Of a stretch of 17,924 nt of DNA, positions 6,846 through 13,362 are shown in pieces (the stretch's first letter is position 1; each line of letters opens with the position of its first letter). The DNA comes from DATNBT01 sp964579765 (GTDB lineage Bacteria; Acidobacteriota; Vicinamibacteria; Vicinamibacterales; CAVVIG01). Below the pieces are notes generated by a model that was not told the origin of the DNA, made no database searches, and saw only the letters and a program-made list of their open reading frames with translations. Both the position numbers and the translations under genes were made by a program. The stretch lies in contig CAZOIK010000072.1 in assembly GCA_964579765.1 (NCBI GenBank), positions 1-17,924 on the forward strand, in the 5' to 3' direction.

Positions 6846-7861
6846 GTCGCGCTGACCTGCCGGACAACTGCGGCGAAGCGGCGGACGGCCGCGGTCCAGG
6901 TCGGAAGCCGGCGACGACGCCGGCGCGCGCCCGCGGTGAACCGGCCGAGTGTTCGCCGATCGGCCAGTATGCGCGAAAGCGCACGCGCGAGCGCGATGTC
7001 GTCGCGCGGCGGCACGAGGATCCCCCCGTCGCCGCGCCCGACCAGCCGTGGAATCGCGCCGGTCGGGGTACTGACGACCGGCAGCCCGCTCGCGACGGCC
7101 TCGGCGACCGCCATCCCGTACCCTTCGTATTCCGTCGCAAGCACGAACACGTCGGCCTGCTCGTAGTGGCGCATCAGTCGCGCGCGACTGGACGTCTCGT
7201 TGAGCAGGGTGATTCGCGATCGAAGGCCGTGCGCCAGGATCGCCGCACGCACGCGCCTGACTGTCCCGCGATCGCGACGCAGGCTGCCGACGCAGGTCAG
7301 ATGCCACTCGAGATGCGCGATCCGCGCCAGTGCGCGGACGAGCGTCACGTGGCCCTTGCGCGGCGTGAGCGTCGCCACACACAACAGCGCGTTGCGATGG
7401 AAGCCGGACGCGAGACGCATTCGATCCGTACCGGGTTCGATACACACAATCCGTCGCGGAGCCACGTGGTATCGATCTGCGAGCAGCCTCGCGGTCGCGG
7501 GGCTCGTCACGACGACGCTGGCGGCGCACGCCAGCGTCCTCGTCTCGTTCGCGCGGAGCGTGACGGCGTCGCGCTTCGACACACCCGTCTCATGGGCGAG
7601 CGGATGGTGCACCAGCGCGACGAACCGCAGCCGCGCGGCCTCGCGCTCCACCTCCCGCGGGATCACGCCGCCCAGCAGTCCATCGAGGATGACGACGGCG
7701 CCGTCAGGAATCGCGGCCAAGGCGCGCGCCGCACGGCGCGCCGACGTCTCTTTGACGATCACCCGATGCCCGAGCTGCCGCAGCCCCTGCACGATGCGGC
7801 GATCGTAGATGTAGCCGCCGGTCAACTGATTCAGCCGGCCGGGGACGACAAAGGCAATCAA
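6842..7861 (-). CDS. GT4-family glycosyltransferase
   Basis: The product is 339 residues with a GT-B fold: N-terminal FVVPGRLNQLTGGYIYDRRIVQGLRQLGH (family-typical G-G loop), the mid-protein CVATLTPRKGHVTLVRAL, and the C-terminal donor-site EX7E motif EGYGMAVAE within EYEGYGMAVAEAVASGLPVVST, followed by GAIPRLV. GT4 enzymes are retaining transferases using nucleotide sugars in the cytoplasm. The start is a TTG at 7861 directly after the TAG of the PTPS-like gene (TAGTTG), with GAGGCG about 12 bp upstream; no better start is in frame. The tight spacing on both sides (0 bp upstream, 4-bp overlap downstream) puts it in one operon with the PTPS-like protein and the methyltransferase. The acceptor is unknown; acceptor and sugar may be products of this cluster. 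Confidence 0.88.
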   Translation of the reverse strand: MIAFVVPGRLNQLTGGYIYDRRIVQGLRQLGHRVIVKETSARRAARALAAIPDGAVVILDGLLGGVIPREVEREAARLRFVALVHHPLAHETGVSKRDAVTLRANETRTLACAASVVVTSPATARLLADRYHVAPRRIVCIEPGTDRMRLASGFHRNALLCVATLTPRKGHVTLVRALARIAHLEWHLTCVGSLRRDRGTVRRVRAAILAHGLRSRITLLNETSSRARLMRHYEQADVFVLATEYEGYGMAVAEAVASGLPVVSTPTGAIPRLVGRGDGGILVPPRDDIALARALSRILADRRTLGRFTAGARRRRRRLPTWTAAVRRFAAVVRQVSAT

Positions 7862-8260
7862 CTACAGCCGCGCCTCGTATGACGCCGACGCGACGTGCGA
7901 TTCATTGAGCGTCACGCGCAGGCTTTCGACCTTCCGTCCATCCGCGCCGAGATCGCCGCGGCCGATTGCCGCCGCCACGCGATCGAACACTGTCCTCGCG
8001 AGTACTTCGGTCGTCGTGTTCCGGCCCGCGAAGGCCGATTCGTCGTCCAGATTGCGGTAGTTGAGCTCGCCCAGAATCTTGTGTACGGCCTCGGTCGCCA
8101 GGCCGATGTCAACGACGATGCCGTTGTCGTCGAGCGCCGGGCTGCGAAACTCGACGTCCACGACGTACGTCGCGCCGTGCAGCCTCTGCGCCGGGCCGAA
8201 CACGGCGCCGCGGAAGCTGTGAGCAATCATGAAATGGTCGCGGACTCTGACGCTGTACAT
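7862..8260 (-). CDS. Divergent 6-pyruvoyl-tetrahydropterin synthase / QueD-fold protein
   Basis: The 132-residue protein has the T-fold layout of PTPS/QueD: DHFMIAHSF (8-16), RLHGATYVVDVEF (26-38), GIVVDIG (47-53), LNYRNLDD (66-73), NTTTEVLA (81-88) and VTLNES (116-121). PTPS/QueD enzymes use three zinc His, a catalytic Cys four residues before the HGH motif, and an Asp-His pair. Here His14 and His28 remain, but the third His is Ala30, the Cys position is Ala24, and LDH is LNY (67-68); Glu120 is kept. Normal chemistry is therefore unlikely, though the fold and probably a pterin-like pocket are retained. I chose the ATG at 8260 because GGAAAG lies 6 bp before it, while the ATG at 8266 abuts that site. 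A REP-like unit lies directly upstream. Confidence 0.85.
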   Translation of the reverse strand: MYSVRVRDHFMIAHSFRGAVFGPAQRLHGATYVVDVEFRSPALDDNGIVVDIGLATEAVHKILGELNYRNLDDESAFAGRNTTTEVLARTVFDRVAAAIGRGDLGADGRKVESLRVTLNESHVASASYEARL

Positions 8261-8272
8261 CGACATCTTTCC

Positions 8273-8373
8273 GGCGGCCTTGAAAGAGCCGCCCCACGTA
8301 CATTGTTCACTGCGTAGGCGGCGTTTCAGGCCCGCCGAATCCTCTGTCGTAGGGCGGCGCTTTCAGAGCCGTC
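8273..8373. repeat. REP-like palindrome cluster, locus B (three units)
   Basis: There are three units of the same family as 6009-6062. Unit 1 (8273-8293), read on the minus strand, is preceded by ATGTACGTGGG exactly as at locus A and has GGCGGCTC-TTTCA-AGGCCGCC. Unit 2 (8317-8336) and unit 3 (8346-8373) are on the plus strand: GGCGGCG-TTTCA-GGCCCGCC and GGCGGCGC-TTTCA-GAGCCGTC, each preceded by a variant of GTAGG. The cluster fills the gap between the dehydrogenase and PTPS-like genes and covers the last codons of the dehydrogenase. It could tune expression between the two genes of one transcript by pausing, attenuation or mRNA protection. Confidence 0.7.
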
Positions 8374-9360
8374 ATATGTGATCCGGTGACAGATCGCGTC
8401 GCCTGGTGACGTCGCCAGCGTCGCCATGACCGACGGCAGCTCGTCGAACGCGCTTTCGCCGGTGATGAGCGCGTCGAGCTCGTCGTGCGCGAGCAGCGAG
8501 AGCGCCAGCGCCATGCGCCGCCGCGTGTCCCAGCGCGGCCGCTGCACGGTCGCGACGTGCCCCACTTGCGAGGATTTGAGCGTCAGCCGGCGGGCATGAA
8601 ACCCACCGCCGAGCGCGACCGAAATCGCAGCGTCGCCATACCAGCTCAGCTCGACGATCGTCGCCTCGAACCCGGCCACCAGCAGCGCGAGCGCGAGTCC
8701 GTCCGCCGATCCGCTCGCGTGGATGACGACGTCCGCGTCGGCGGAGGCGACCATCGGACCGGAGAACCCTACGCCGAGCGCACGTGCGATGCCGGCGCGA
8801 TGCGGGTTGACGTCCACGAGTTGGACGTCACATCCCGGTATGCGGCCGGCGAGCCACGCCGCCAGGCAGCCGACGGCGCCCGCGCCGATCACGACCACCC
8901 GGTCGCCCGGCTTGACGCCCGCGTCCCAGACGCCGTTGATCGCAGTCTCCAGATTCGCCGCCAGCACGGCGCGCGAGGGCGGTACGCCCTCGGGCAGCAC
9001 GTGCACGGCTTCGGCCGGCACCACGTAGCGTGTCTGATGCGGATACAGCACGAAGGCGGAACGTCCCAGCAGCGACGCCGGGCCGCGCTCGATTTCGCCG
9101 ACGCTCGCGTATCCGTACTTCACCGGCGCCGGGAACTCGCCGGCCTGAAACGGCGCACGCATGCGTGCGTACTCGCCCGGCGGCACACGGCCCTGGAAGA
9201 CAATCGACTCGGTGCCCCGGCTGACGCCGCTGTAGTTCGTACGGATGAGCACGTCGCCGGACGTGGCCGGCGGCAGGAGCTCGCGACGAATCTCGCCACG
9301 CCCCGGCGCGGCGATCCAGAAGGCACGGGCTTCGTCGGCGTCCGCAATCACGAGTAACAT
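8326..9360 (-). CDS. MDR-family (zinc-type) dehydrogenase lacking the usual zinc ligands
   Basis: The product is 344 residues with the medium-chain dehydrogenase plan: a GroES-like N-terminal domain (DVLIRTNYSGVSRGTES, 36-52; PVKYGYASVGEI, 79-90; YPHQTRYVVPAEAVHVLPEG, 106-125) and a Rossmann domain with the dinucleotide motif VVVIGAGAVGCLAAWL (155-170) and acidic VDVNPHRA. Zinc-dependent relatives have Cys at the position of Ser44 and GHE at the position of Tyr82-Gly83-Tyr84, and four structural Cys; all are absent here. It is thus likely a zinc-independent NAD(P)H oxidoreductase, loosely like BchC-type dehydrogenases. The ATG at 9360 is the first sensible start, 6 bp from the divergent CDP-alcohol gene; a longer frame to 9549 is antisense to that gene. 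The last about 16 residues come from REP-like sequence. Confidence 0.85.
   Translation of the reverse strand: MLLVIADADEARAFWIAAPGRGEIRRELLPPATSGDVLIRTNYSGVSRGTESIVFQGRVPPGEYARMRAPFQAGEFPAPVKYGYASVGEIERGPASLLGRSAFVLYPHQTRYVVPAEAVHVLPEGVPPSRAVLAANLETAINGVWDAGVKPGDRVVVIGAGAVGCLAAWLAGRIPGCDVQLVDVNPHRAGIARALGVGFSGPMVASADADVVIHASGSADGLALALLVAGFEATIVELSWYGDAAISVALGGGFHARRLTLKSSQVGHVATVQRPRWDTRRRMALALSLLAHDELDALITGESAFDELPSVMATLATSPGDAICHRITYDGSESAALRQRIRRA
9354..9359 (+). promoter_or_regulatory. Possible -10 box (TAACAT) for the CDP-alcohol phosphotransferase gene
   Basis: TAACAT on the plus strand ends 7 bp before the ATG at 9367, which has no SD site, so transcription from it would give a leaderless or nearly leaderless mRNA. 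It overlaps the first codons of the divergent dehydrogenase. It matches TATAAT at only 4 of 6 positions and no -35 is clear. Confidence 0.22.
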
Positions 9361-9366
9361 TCTGGC

Positions 9367-10110
9367 ATGCCGCACAGCATTCGCGCGCGAGCGGCTGCGA
9401 CAGGGTTCGCGGCCGTTGCGGTCGTCGCCGGCCTCGGGGCCGCGGCGCCCGTCGTCTTTCCAGTGGACGCGTGGTTTCCGCTGAAGGCGGCCGCGTGCTG
9501 CGCGCTGGTCGTCGCAGTGGTCGTGGCGCGCATCTCGACGGCGAGTCATCCGTTCGCCGTCTTCGGCTACGCGAACCAGGTCACGATGGCAAGGGCGGCG
9601 TTCGTGTCAGTCGTGGCGGCCGCGATCGGCGAGCCGCGCGATCCTATCGTGACCGCAGCCGCTGCCGCCATGGCGACCGCCGTGACGCTGATGGACGGGG
9701 TGGACGGCTGGCTCGCGCGGCGGCACCGAAACGCCAGCGCCTTTGGCGCGCGGTTCGACATGGAAACCGACGCGCTGCTGATCCTCGCGCTGTCGATCCT
9801 CGCGTGGAGGGACGGCAAGGCCGGGGCGTGGGTGCTCCTCTCCGGGTTGCTGCGCTACGCCTTCGTCGTCGTCGGCTGGATCGCGCCCTGGATGGCGCAG
9901 CCGCTCAAGCCGAGCCGCAGACGTCAGACCATCTGCGTCGTGCAGGTCGTCGCGCTCATTGCCGTGGTCGAGCCCTTCGTCACGTGGCCGCTGAGCGCGG
10001 CCGTCGCCGCTGCGGCACTCGGGCTGCTCATCGTTTCGTTTGTCGTGGACACACGGTGGCTGGTGTGCCAGCGCCAGGCGCTCGAGCGGCGAGAGGAAGT
10101 GGCCGTATGA
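9367..10110 (+). CDS. CDP-alcohol phosphatidyltransferase family membrane enzyme
   Basis: This 247-residue integral membrane protein carries the full CDP-alcohol phosphotransferase signature D-G-x2-A-R-x8-G-x3-D-x3-D: D113-G114, A117-R118, G127, D131, D135, plus the extra Asp110 in TLMDGVDG. The invariant residues bind two divalent metals and transfer a phospho-alcohol from or to a CDP-activated group at the cytoplasmic membrane face. Hydrophobic segments flank the site (residues about 12-30, 40-55, 76-88, 136-150, 155-170, 185-200, 205-225). It begins 6 bp from the divergent dehydrogenase and overlaps the next gene by ATGA, so the two plus-strand genes form a unit. The actual lipid or head group cannot be told; the neighbours suggest an unusual one rather than a housekeeping phospholipid. 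Confidence 0.9.
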   Translation: MPHSIRARAAATGFAAVAVVAGLGAAAPVVFPVDAWFPLKAAACCALVVAVVVARISTASHPFAVFGYANQVTMARAAFVSVVAAAIGEPRDPIVTAAAAAMATAVTLMDGVDGWLARRHRNASAFGARFDMETDALLILALSILAWRDGKAGAWVLLSGLLRYAFVVVGWIAPWMAQPLKPSRRRQTICVVQVVALIAVVEPFVTWPLSAAVAAAALGLLIVSFVVDTRWLVCQRQALERREEVAV

Positions 10111-11753
10111 GCCCTCGCGTGCGGCATGTGCTTGCCCTCGTCGCGGCCCTGCTGCTGCTCGACATCTCGCTGACGTTTCACAACGTCTGGCCGACGCCCG
10201 CCATCAGCTGGCGCGGCGAGCTGTCTGCTGAGCTCGCGGCATTCATCGTCCTGCTCGTCGTTGCGAGTCGCCGCCGTCCCATCTCGTCGCCGGCCGTGCG
10301 GACGACGACCGTCGCCTGGATCGTCCTCGTCCTCGGCCGGTACGCCGACGTGACCACGACGGCGCTGTTCGGGCGCGAGATCAACCTCTACTGGGACGCG
10401 CGCTTCATTCCAGACGTCGTCTCGCTGCTGGCCAAAGCCGCGCACGTCTGGCTGGTGCTCGGCGTCGCGGCGGCGCTCGCAATCGTCTTCAGCGTGCTGT
10501 ATGTCGTGCTGCGCTGGGCGATTGGCCGCCTCGCCGCGGGCGCCGCCGACCGCCGCGATCGGATCGTCCTTGCGACGGTCGCCGCGGCAGCGCTGGCGGT
10601 GTTCACGGTGCAGACGGTCGCGACGGCCGGCGAAGACTACGCCTTCGTGCCGCTCTCCTTCCTGTCGTTCTCGCGTCCAGTGACGCTGACCTACGTTCGC
10701 CAGCTCGACGTCACGCTGCGCGCGCTGACGGGAACCACACGGGTGCCGCCGAGCCCGCCGATGACGTCCACGCTGACCGGCGTGCGCGGCGCCGACGTCT
10801 ATTTGATCTTCCTCGAGTCGTACGGTGCGGTGACGTTCGATCGCCCGGCGTTCGCGAGCGGGTTGGCGCCGGCGCGCACGGCGTTCGAACAAGCGATTCG
10901 CGACACAGGCCGCGACGTCGTCTCGGCGTTTGTCGAGTCGCCGACCTTCGGCGGCAACTCGTGGCTCGCACACATCAGCCTGATGTCCGGCATCGAAGTC
11001 CGCACGCCTGACGTCAACGCGATGCTCATGGCCCAGCAGCGCGAGACCATCGTCACCAACTTCAGGCATCGCGGGTATCGCACGGTGGCGCTGATGCCGG
11101 GGCTCTGGCAGGCCTGGCCGGAAGGCAGCTTCTACAAATTCGACGAGATCTACGGCGGCGAGCGGCTCGACTATCAAGGTCCGGAGTTCGGGTGGTTCGA
11201 CATCCCCGACCAGGTCGCGCTGGCGAAGTTCGACGCGCTCGAAGCGGACAAGCCGTCGCGTCCGCCGCTGTTCATGTTTTTCCCCACCATCAGCACGCAC
11301 ACGCCGTTCCGTCCAACGCCGCCATATCAGCCCGACTGGACGCGCGTGCTCACCGACGATCCATTCGACCAGCGCGATCTCGATCGCGCGTTCGAGCAGG
11401 AGCCCGACTGGCTCAACCTGGGCCCGAGCTACGTCGATGCCATCGCATACACGTACGCGACGCTGTCGGGGTATCTACGCAAGAACGCCAGCCGCGACGT
11501 CGTGATGATTCTTCTCGGCGATCATCAGCCGCCGGCGCTTGTCAGTGGCGAGGGCGCGCCGTGGGACGTGCCGGTCCACGTGATCGCGAGCCGCCGCGAC
11601 GTGCTGGACGCGCTGGTCGCGAAGGGATTCCGCCGCGGCCTCACGCCCGCGCGGCCCGATCTGTCCAAGATGCACGCGATGCTGCCCGTGCTGCTGGACG
11701 CCTTCGGCGGAGACGCCGAGCCCGCTCACTTGACCGCGTCGCAGACGCCGTAG
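10107..11753 (+). CDS. LTA-synthase / sulfatase-like membrane phosphotransferase
   Basis: The protein has 548 residues. About five hydrophobic segments lie in the first 175 residues (9-23, 42-54, 66-79, 111-138, 153-172), followed by an extracytoplasmic alkaline-phosphatase-superfamily domain: VYLIFLESYG (231-240, Glu237 as metal ligand), SPTFGGNSWLAHISLMSG (278-295, with Ser285 the likely nucleophile), then THTPF and LLGDHQPP with further ligands. This is the plan of LTA synthase, MdoB and related phosphoglycerol or phosphoethanolamine transferases. It would act on the outer face of the cytoplasmic membrane, moving or removing a phospho-head group. The ATG at 10107 overlaps the previous gene by 4 bp and has AGGAAG 7 bp upstream, so it is coupled with the CDP-alcohol enzyme. 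Its 3' end overlaps the convergent secreted-protein gene by 28 bp. Pure hydrolase function is possible. Confidence 0.86.
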   Translation: MSPRVRHVLALVAALLLLDISLTFHNVWPTPAISWRGELSAELAAFIVLLVVASRRRPISSPAVRTTTVAWIVLVLGRYADVTTTALFGREINLYWDARFIPDVVSLLAKAAHVWLVLGVAAALAIVFSVLYVVLRWAIGRLAAGAADRRDRIVLATVAAAALAVFTVQTVATAGEDYAFVPLSFLSFSRPVTLTYVRQLDVTLRALTGTTRVPPSPPMTSTLTGVRGADVYLIFLESYGAVTFDRPAFASGLAPARTAFEQAIRDTGRDVVSAFVESPTFGGNSWLAHISLMSGIEVRTPDVNAMLMAQQRETIVTNFRHRGYRTVALMPGLWQAWPEGSFYKFDEIYGGERLDYQGPEFGWFDIPDQVALAKFDALEADKPSRPPLFMFFPTISTHTPFRPTPPYQPDWTRVLTDDPFDQRDLDRAFEQEPDWLNLGPSYVDAIAYTYATLSGYLRKNASRDVVMILLGDHQPPALVSGEGAPWDVPVHVIASRRDVLDALVAKGFRRGLTPARPDLSKMHAMLPVLLDAFGGDAEPAHLTASQTP

Positions 11754-12193
11754 TGCTGCGAGACGGACGGCTCGGATTGAAATCCGGGCAGGTTCATCGG
11801 CAGATAGTCGTGACGCGTGTAGACGGCGCGAAAGGTCTTCGCCCCGGGATCGCTCGCGAACACGGTCGTGATGTTCAGCGTGCCGGTGACGCTGCGTTCC
11901 ATGAAATGAAGGCTGCTGATCGTCAGCAGCGCCGTCACGTCGGCGGGCCCGGCGGTACCTGTCACGCGCGCGCTGCCGCTGTCGGTGTCGATTTCGTCCA
12001 CGTCGAGCATCAGCGTCTCAGGCTGGCGCACCTGCGCCTGCGGCTCGAGCGCCTTCGTCCATGATCCCGACGTGTAGATCGAGAAGCGGCATTTCAGCGA
12101 CTTGATGGCGGCGAGCGGGTTGTTGTCGGTCGTTTGCGCGCGTGCGCCCGGGGCCAGTGCGAGCAGCAGGATCATCGTCAACGCTGTTCTCAT
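11726..12193 (-). CDS. Small secreted hypothetical protein
   Basis: From the ATG at 12193 the product is 155 residues. It has a clear Sec signal peptide (MRTALTMILLLALAPGARAQ, cleavage likely after ARA at residue 19) and a mature part of about 136 residues with beta-rich sequence (LMLDVDEIDTDSGSARVTG, LLTISSLHFMERSVTG, FRAVYTRHDYLPMNLPGF) and two Cys (LKCRF near the start and GVCDAVK near the end) that could pair. I do not recognise the family. A GAGGAG site lies about 10 bp before this ATG, which favours it over the upstream ATG at 12232. It follows the ApbE gene with a 35-bp gap on the same strand. It has no SGAT-type flavinylation motif, so it is not an obvious ApbE substrate. Its last 28 bp are antisense to the sulfatase-like gene. 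Confidence 0.8.
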   Translation of the reverse strand: MRTALTMILLLALAPGARAQTTDNNPLAAIKSLKCRFSIYTSGSWTKALEPQAQVRQPETLMLDVDEIDTDSGSARVTGTAGPADVTALLTISSLHFMERSVTGTLNITTVFASDPGAKTFRAVYTRHDYLPMNLPGFQSEPSVSQHYGVCDAVK

Positions 12194-12228
12194 CGAAGGT
12201 GGTCTCCTCACGGTGGTCTCCGCGGCGA

Positions 12229-13296
12229 TCATGGGGCGTCGGTCGGCGGCGCGAGCAGCAGCAGGCGTCCCCGCAGCCCGGATGATATCGACACTTCGTT
12301 CTTCGCGCTGACGATCACGCCCTGCACCCCGGGCGTGCGCTCGATGAGCGCCATGCCCGCGTCGGGCCCCAGGATGAACACGCCTTTGGCAAGCGCATCA
12401 GCCATGACCGCGCGGTCGGTTACGAGCGTGACGCTGCGGCACAGGCGCGCGGGTTCCCCCACGCGGAGATCGATGATGTGATGATAGCGCCGGCCGTTCT
12501 TGACGAAGAACCGCTCGTAGTCCCCTGACGTGCTGAACGTCGCGTCGGTCAGGTCGAGCGCGGCGAAAATCCGGTCGGGCGTGCCGCGGGGATCGCGGAT
12601 GCCGAGCCGCCACGGTCGGCCGCCGCGAGCGCCCGCCACGTACATGTCGCCGCCGGCCTGGATCATGAAGTCACGCAGCCCGCTTCGGCGCAGGATGTCC
12701 ACGGCACGATCGACGGCGTAGCCCTTGCCGATCCCGCCGAGATTGATTCGCATCCCCGCGCGCCTCAGCTTCACCGTCGCGGCTCCGTCGTCGATCTCGA
12801 CGTCGTGGTAGTTGATGAGCGGCAGTCGCTTCGCGATCTCCGCCGGATCGGGGATGGAGTTGTCCTTGTCCTGGTAGTCGAACTTCCAGAGCCCGGAGAG
12901 CGCGCCGAATGTGACGTCGAACGTGCCGTTCGTGAGGTCGCTCACGTGATTGGCGATGTGCAACACTTCGCGCGTCTCGGCGGAAACGGCGACCGCCCGC
13001 TGGCCGGCCGCCTCGTTGACGCGCAGGACGTCGCTTCCTGGCTTCCACACGCTCATCAGCGCGTCGAGGCGATCGAACTCGCGGAACACGGCGTCGGCCG
13101 CCGTTCCCGCCCGCGCGTCGTCTGCCGTCCAGATCGAGACGCGCAGTTCCGTCCCCATAGTGACATGCGACCGCTCGAGCAGATGCGCCGGAGGAGTGGG
13201 TGCCTGCGAACGGCAGGCCGACACGGCCGCAGACACGGCGCACAGCAGAGCGCCCGCCGCGGCGCGGTAGCGCGACGCGCGAGTCGCGTGCAGCAT
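12229..13296 (-). CDS. apbE: FAD:protein FMN transferase, lipoprotein
   Basis: The product (355 residues from ATG 13296) matches ApbE throughout. It has a lipoprotein signal ending in VSAC with the lipid-accepting Cys28, then VTMGTE (45-50), DVTFGALSGLW (127-137), INLGGIGKGYAVDRA (184-198), MIQAGGDMYVAG (211-222), STSGDYERFF (255-264), HHIIDLR (272-278) and MADALAKGVFILG (298-310). ApbE transfers FMN from FAD onto Ser/Thr of exported electron-transfer proteins with Mg2+. Being a lipoprotein it works on the periplasmic face. An ATG at 13305 is in frame, but it overlaps a GATAAT -10 box, so I prefer 13296. The second gene of the unit is a secreted protein. No Rnf, Nqr or FMN-binding protein is in the window, so its substrate must be encoded elsewhere. 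Confidence 0.95.
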   Translation of the reverse strand: MLHATRASRYRAAAGALLCAVSAAVSACRSQAPTPPAHLLERSHVTMGTELRVSIWTADDARAGTAADAVFREFDRLDALMSVWKPGSDVLRVNEAAGQRAVAVSAETREVLHIANHVSDLTNGTFDVTFGALSGLWKFDYQDKDNSIPDPAEIAKRLPLINYHDVEIDDGAATVKLRRAGMRINLGGIGKGYAVDRAVDILRRSGLRDFMIQAGGDMYVAGARGGRPWRLGIRDPRGTPDRIFAALDLTDATFSTSGDYERFFVKNGRRYHHIIDLRVGEPARLCRSVTLVTDRAVMADALAKGVFILGPDAGMALIERTPGVQGVIVSAKNEVSISSGLRGRLLLLAPPTDAP

Positions 13297-13303
13297 GGCC
13301 GTC

Positions 13304-13331
13304 ATTATCGACGGTGTCGGCAGCCGTGCAA
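13304..13331 (-). promoter_or_regulatory. Candidate apbE promoter
   Basis: On the minus strand TTGCAC (13331-13326) and GATAAT (13309-13304) are separated by 16 bp. GATAAT matches TATAAT at 5 of 6 positions, while TTGCAC keeps the TTG of the -35 box. The -10 overlaps the ATG at 13305 and lies 7 bp before the ATG at 13296, which argues for the later start and a very short 5' leader. Confidence 0.4.
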
Positions 13332-13337
13332 ACTCGC

Positions 13338-13362
13338 GAGCGGGTCCCGTCCGGACTCGCTC
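13338..13362 (-). terminator. Possible weak terminator hairpin after the PEGA gene
   Basis: GAGCGGGTCC (13338-13347) and GGACTCGCTC (13353-13362) form a 10-bp stem with one internal mismatch around a 5-nt loop. It covers the stop codon of the PEGA gene and is followed on the minus strand only by a short TTT, so it is at best a weak terminator. It would separate the PEGA gene from apbE, which has its own candidate promoter just downstream. Confidence 0.3.

Noticed and set aside
9130..9165. A CTGAAA flanked by GC-rich sequence, resembling a REP unit
   Set aside because: It lies in well-conserved coding sequence of the dehydrogenase (APFQAGEFPAP) and lacks the palindromic stem and GTACGTGGG leader.
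9924..11300. A 458-residue open frame antisense to the sulfatase-like gene
   Set aside because: Its composition (Arg, Glu, Gln, His rich, no motifs) is typical of GC-rich antisense frames, and the plus strand carries clear catalytic motifs.
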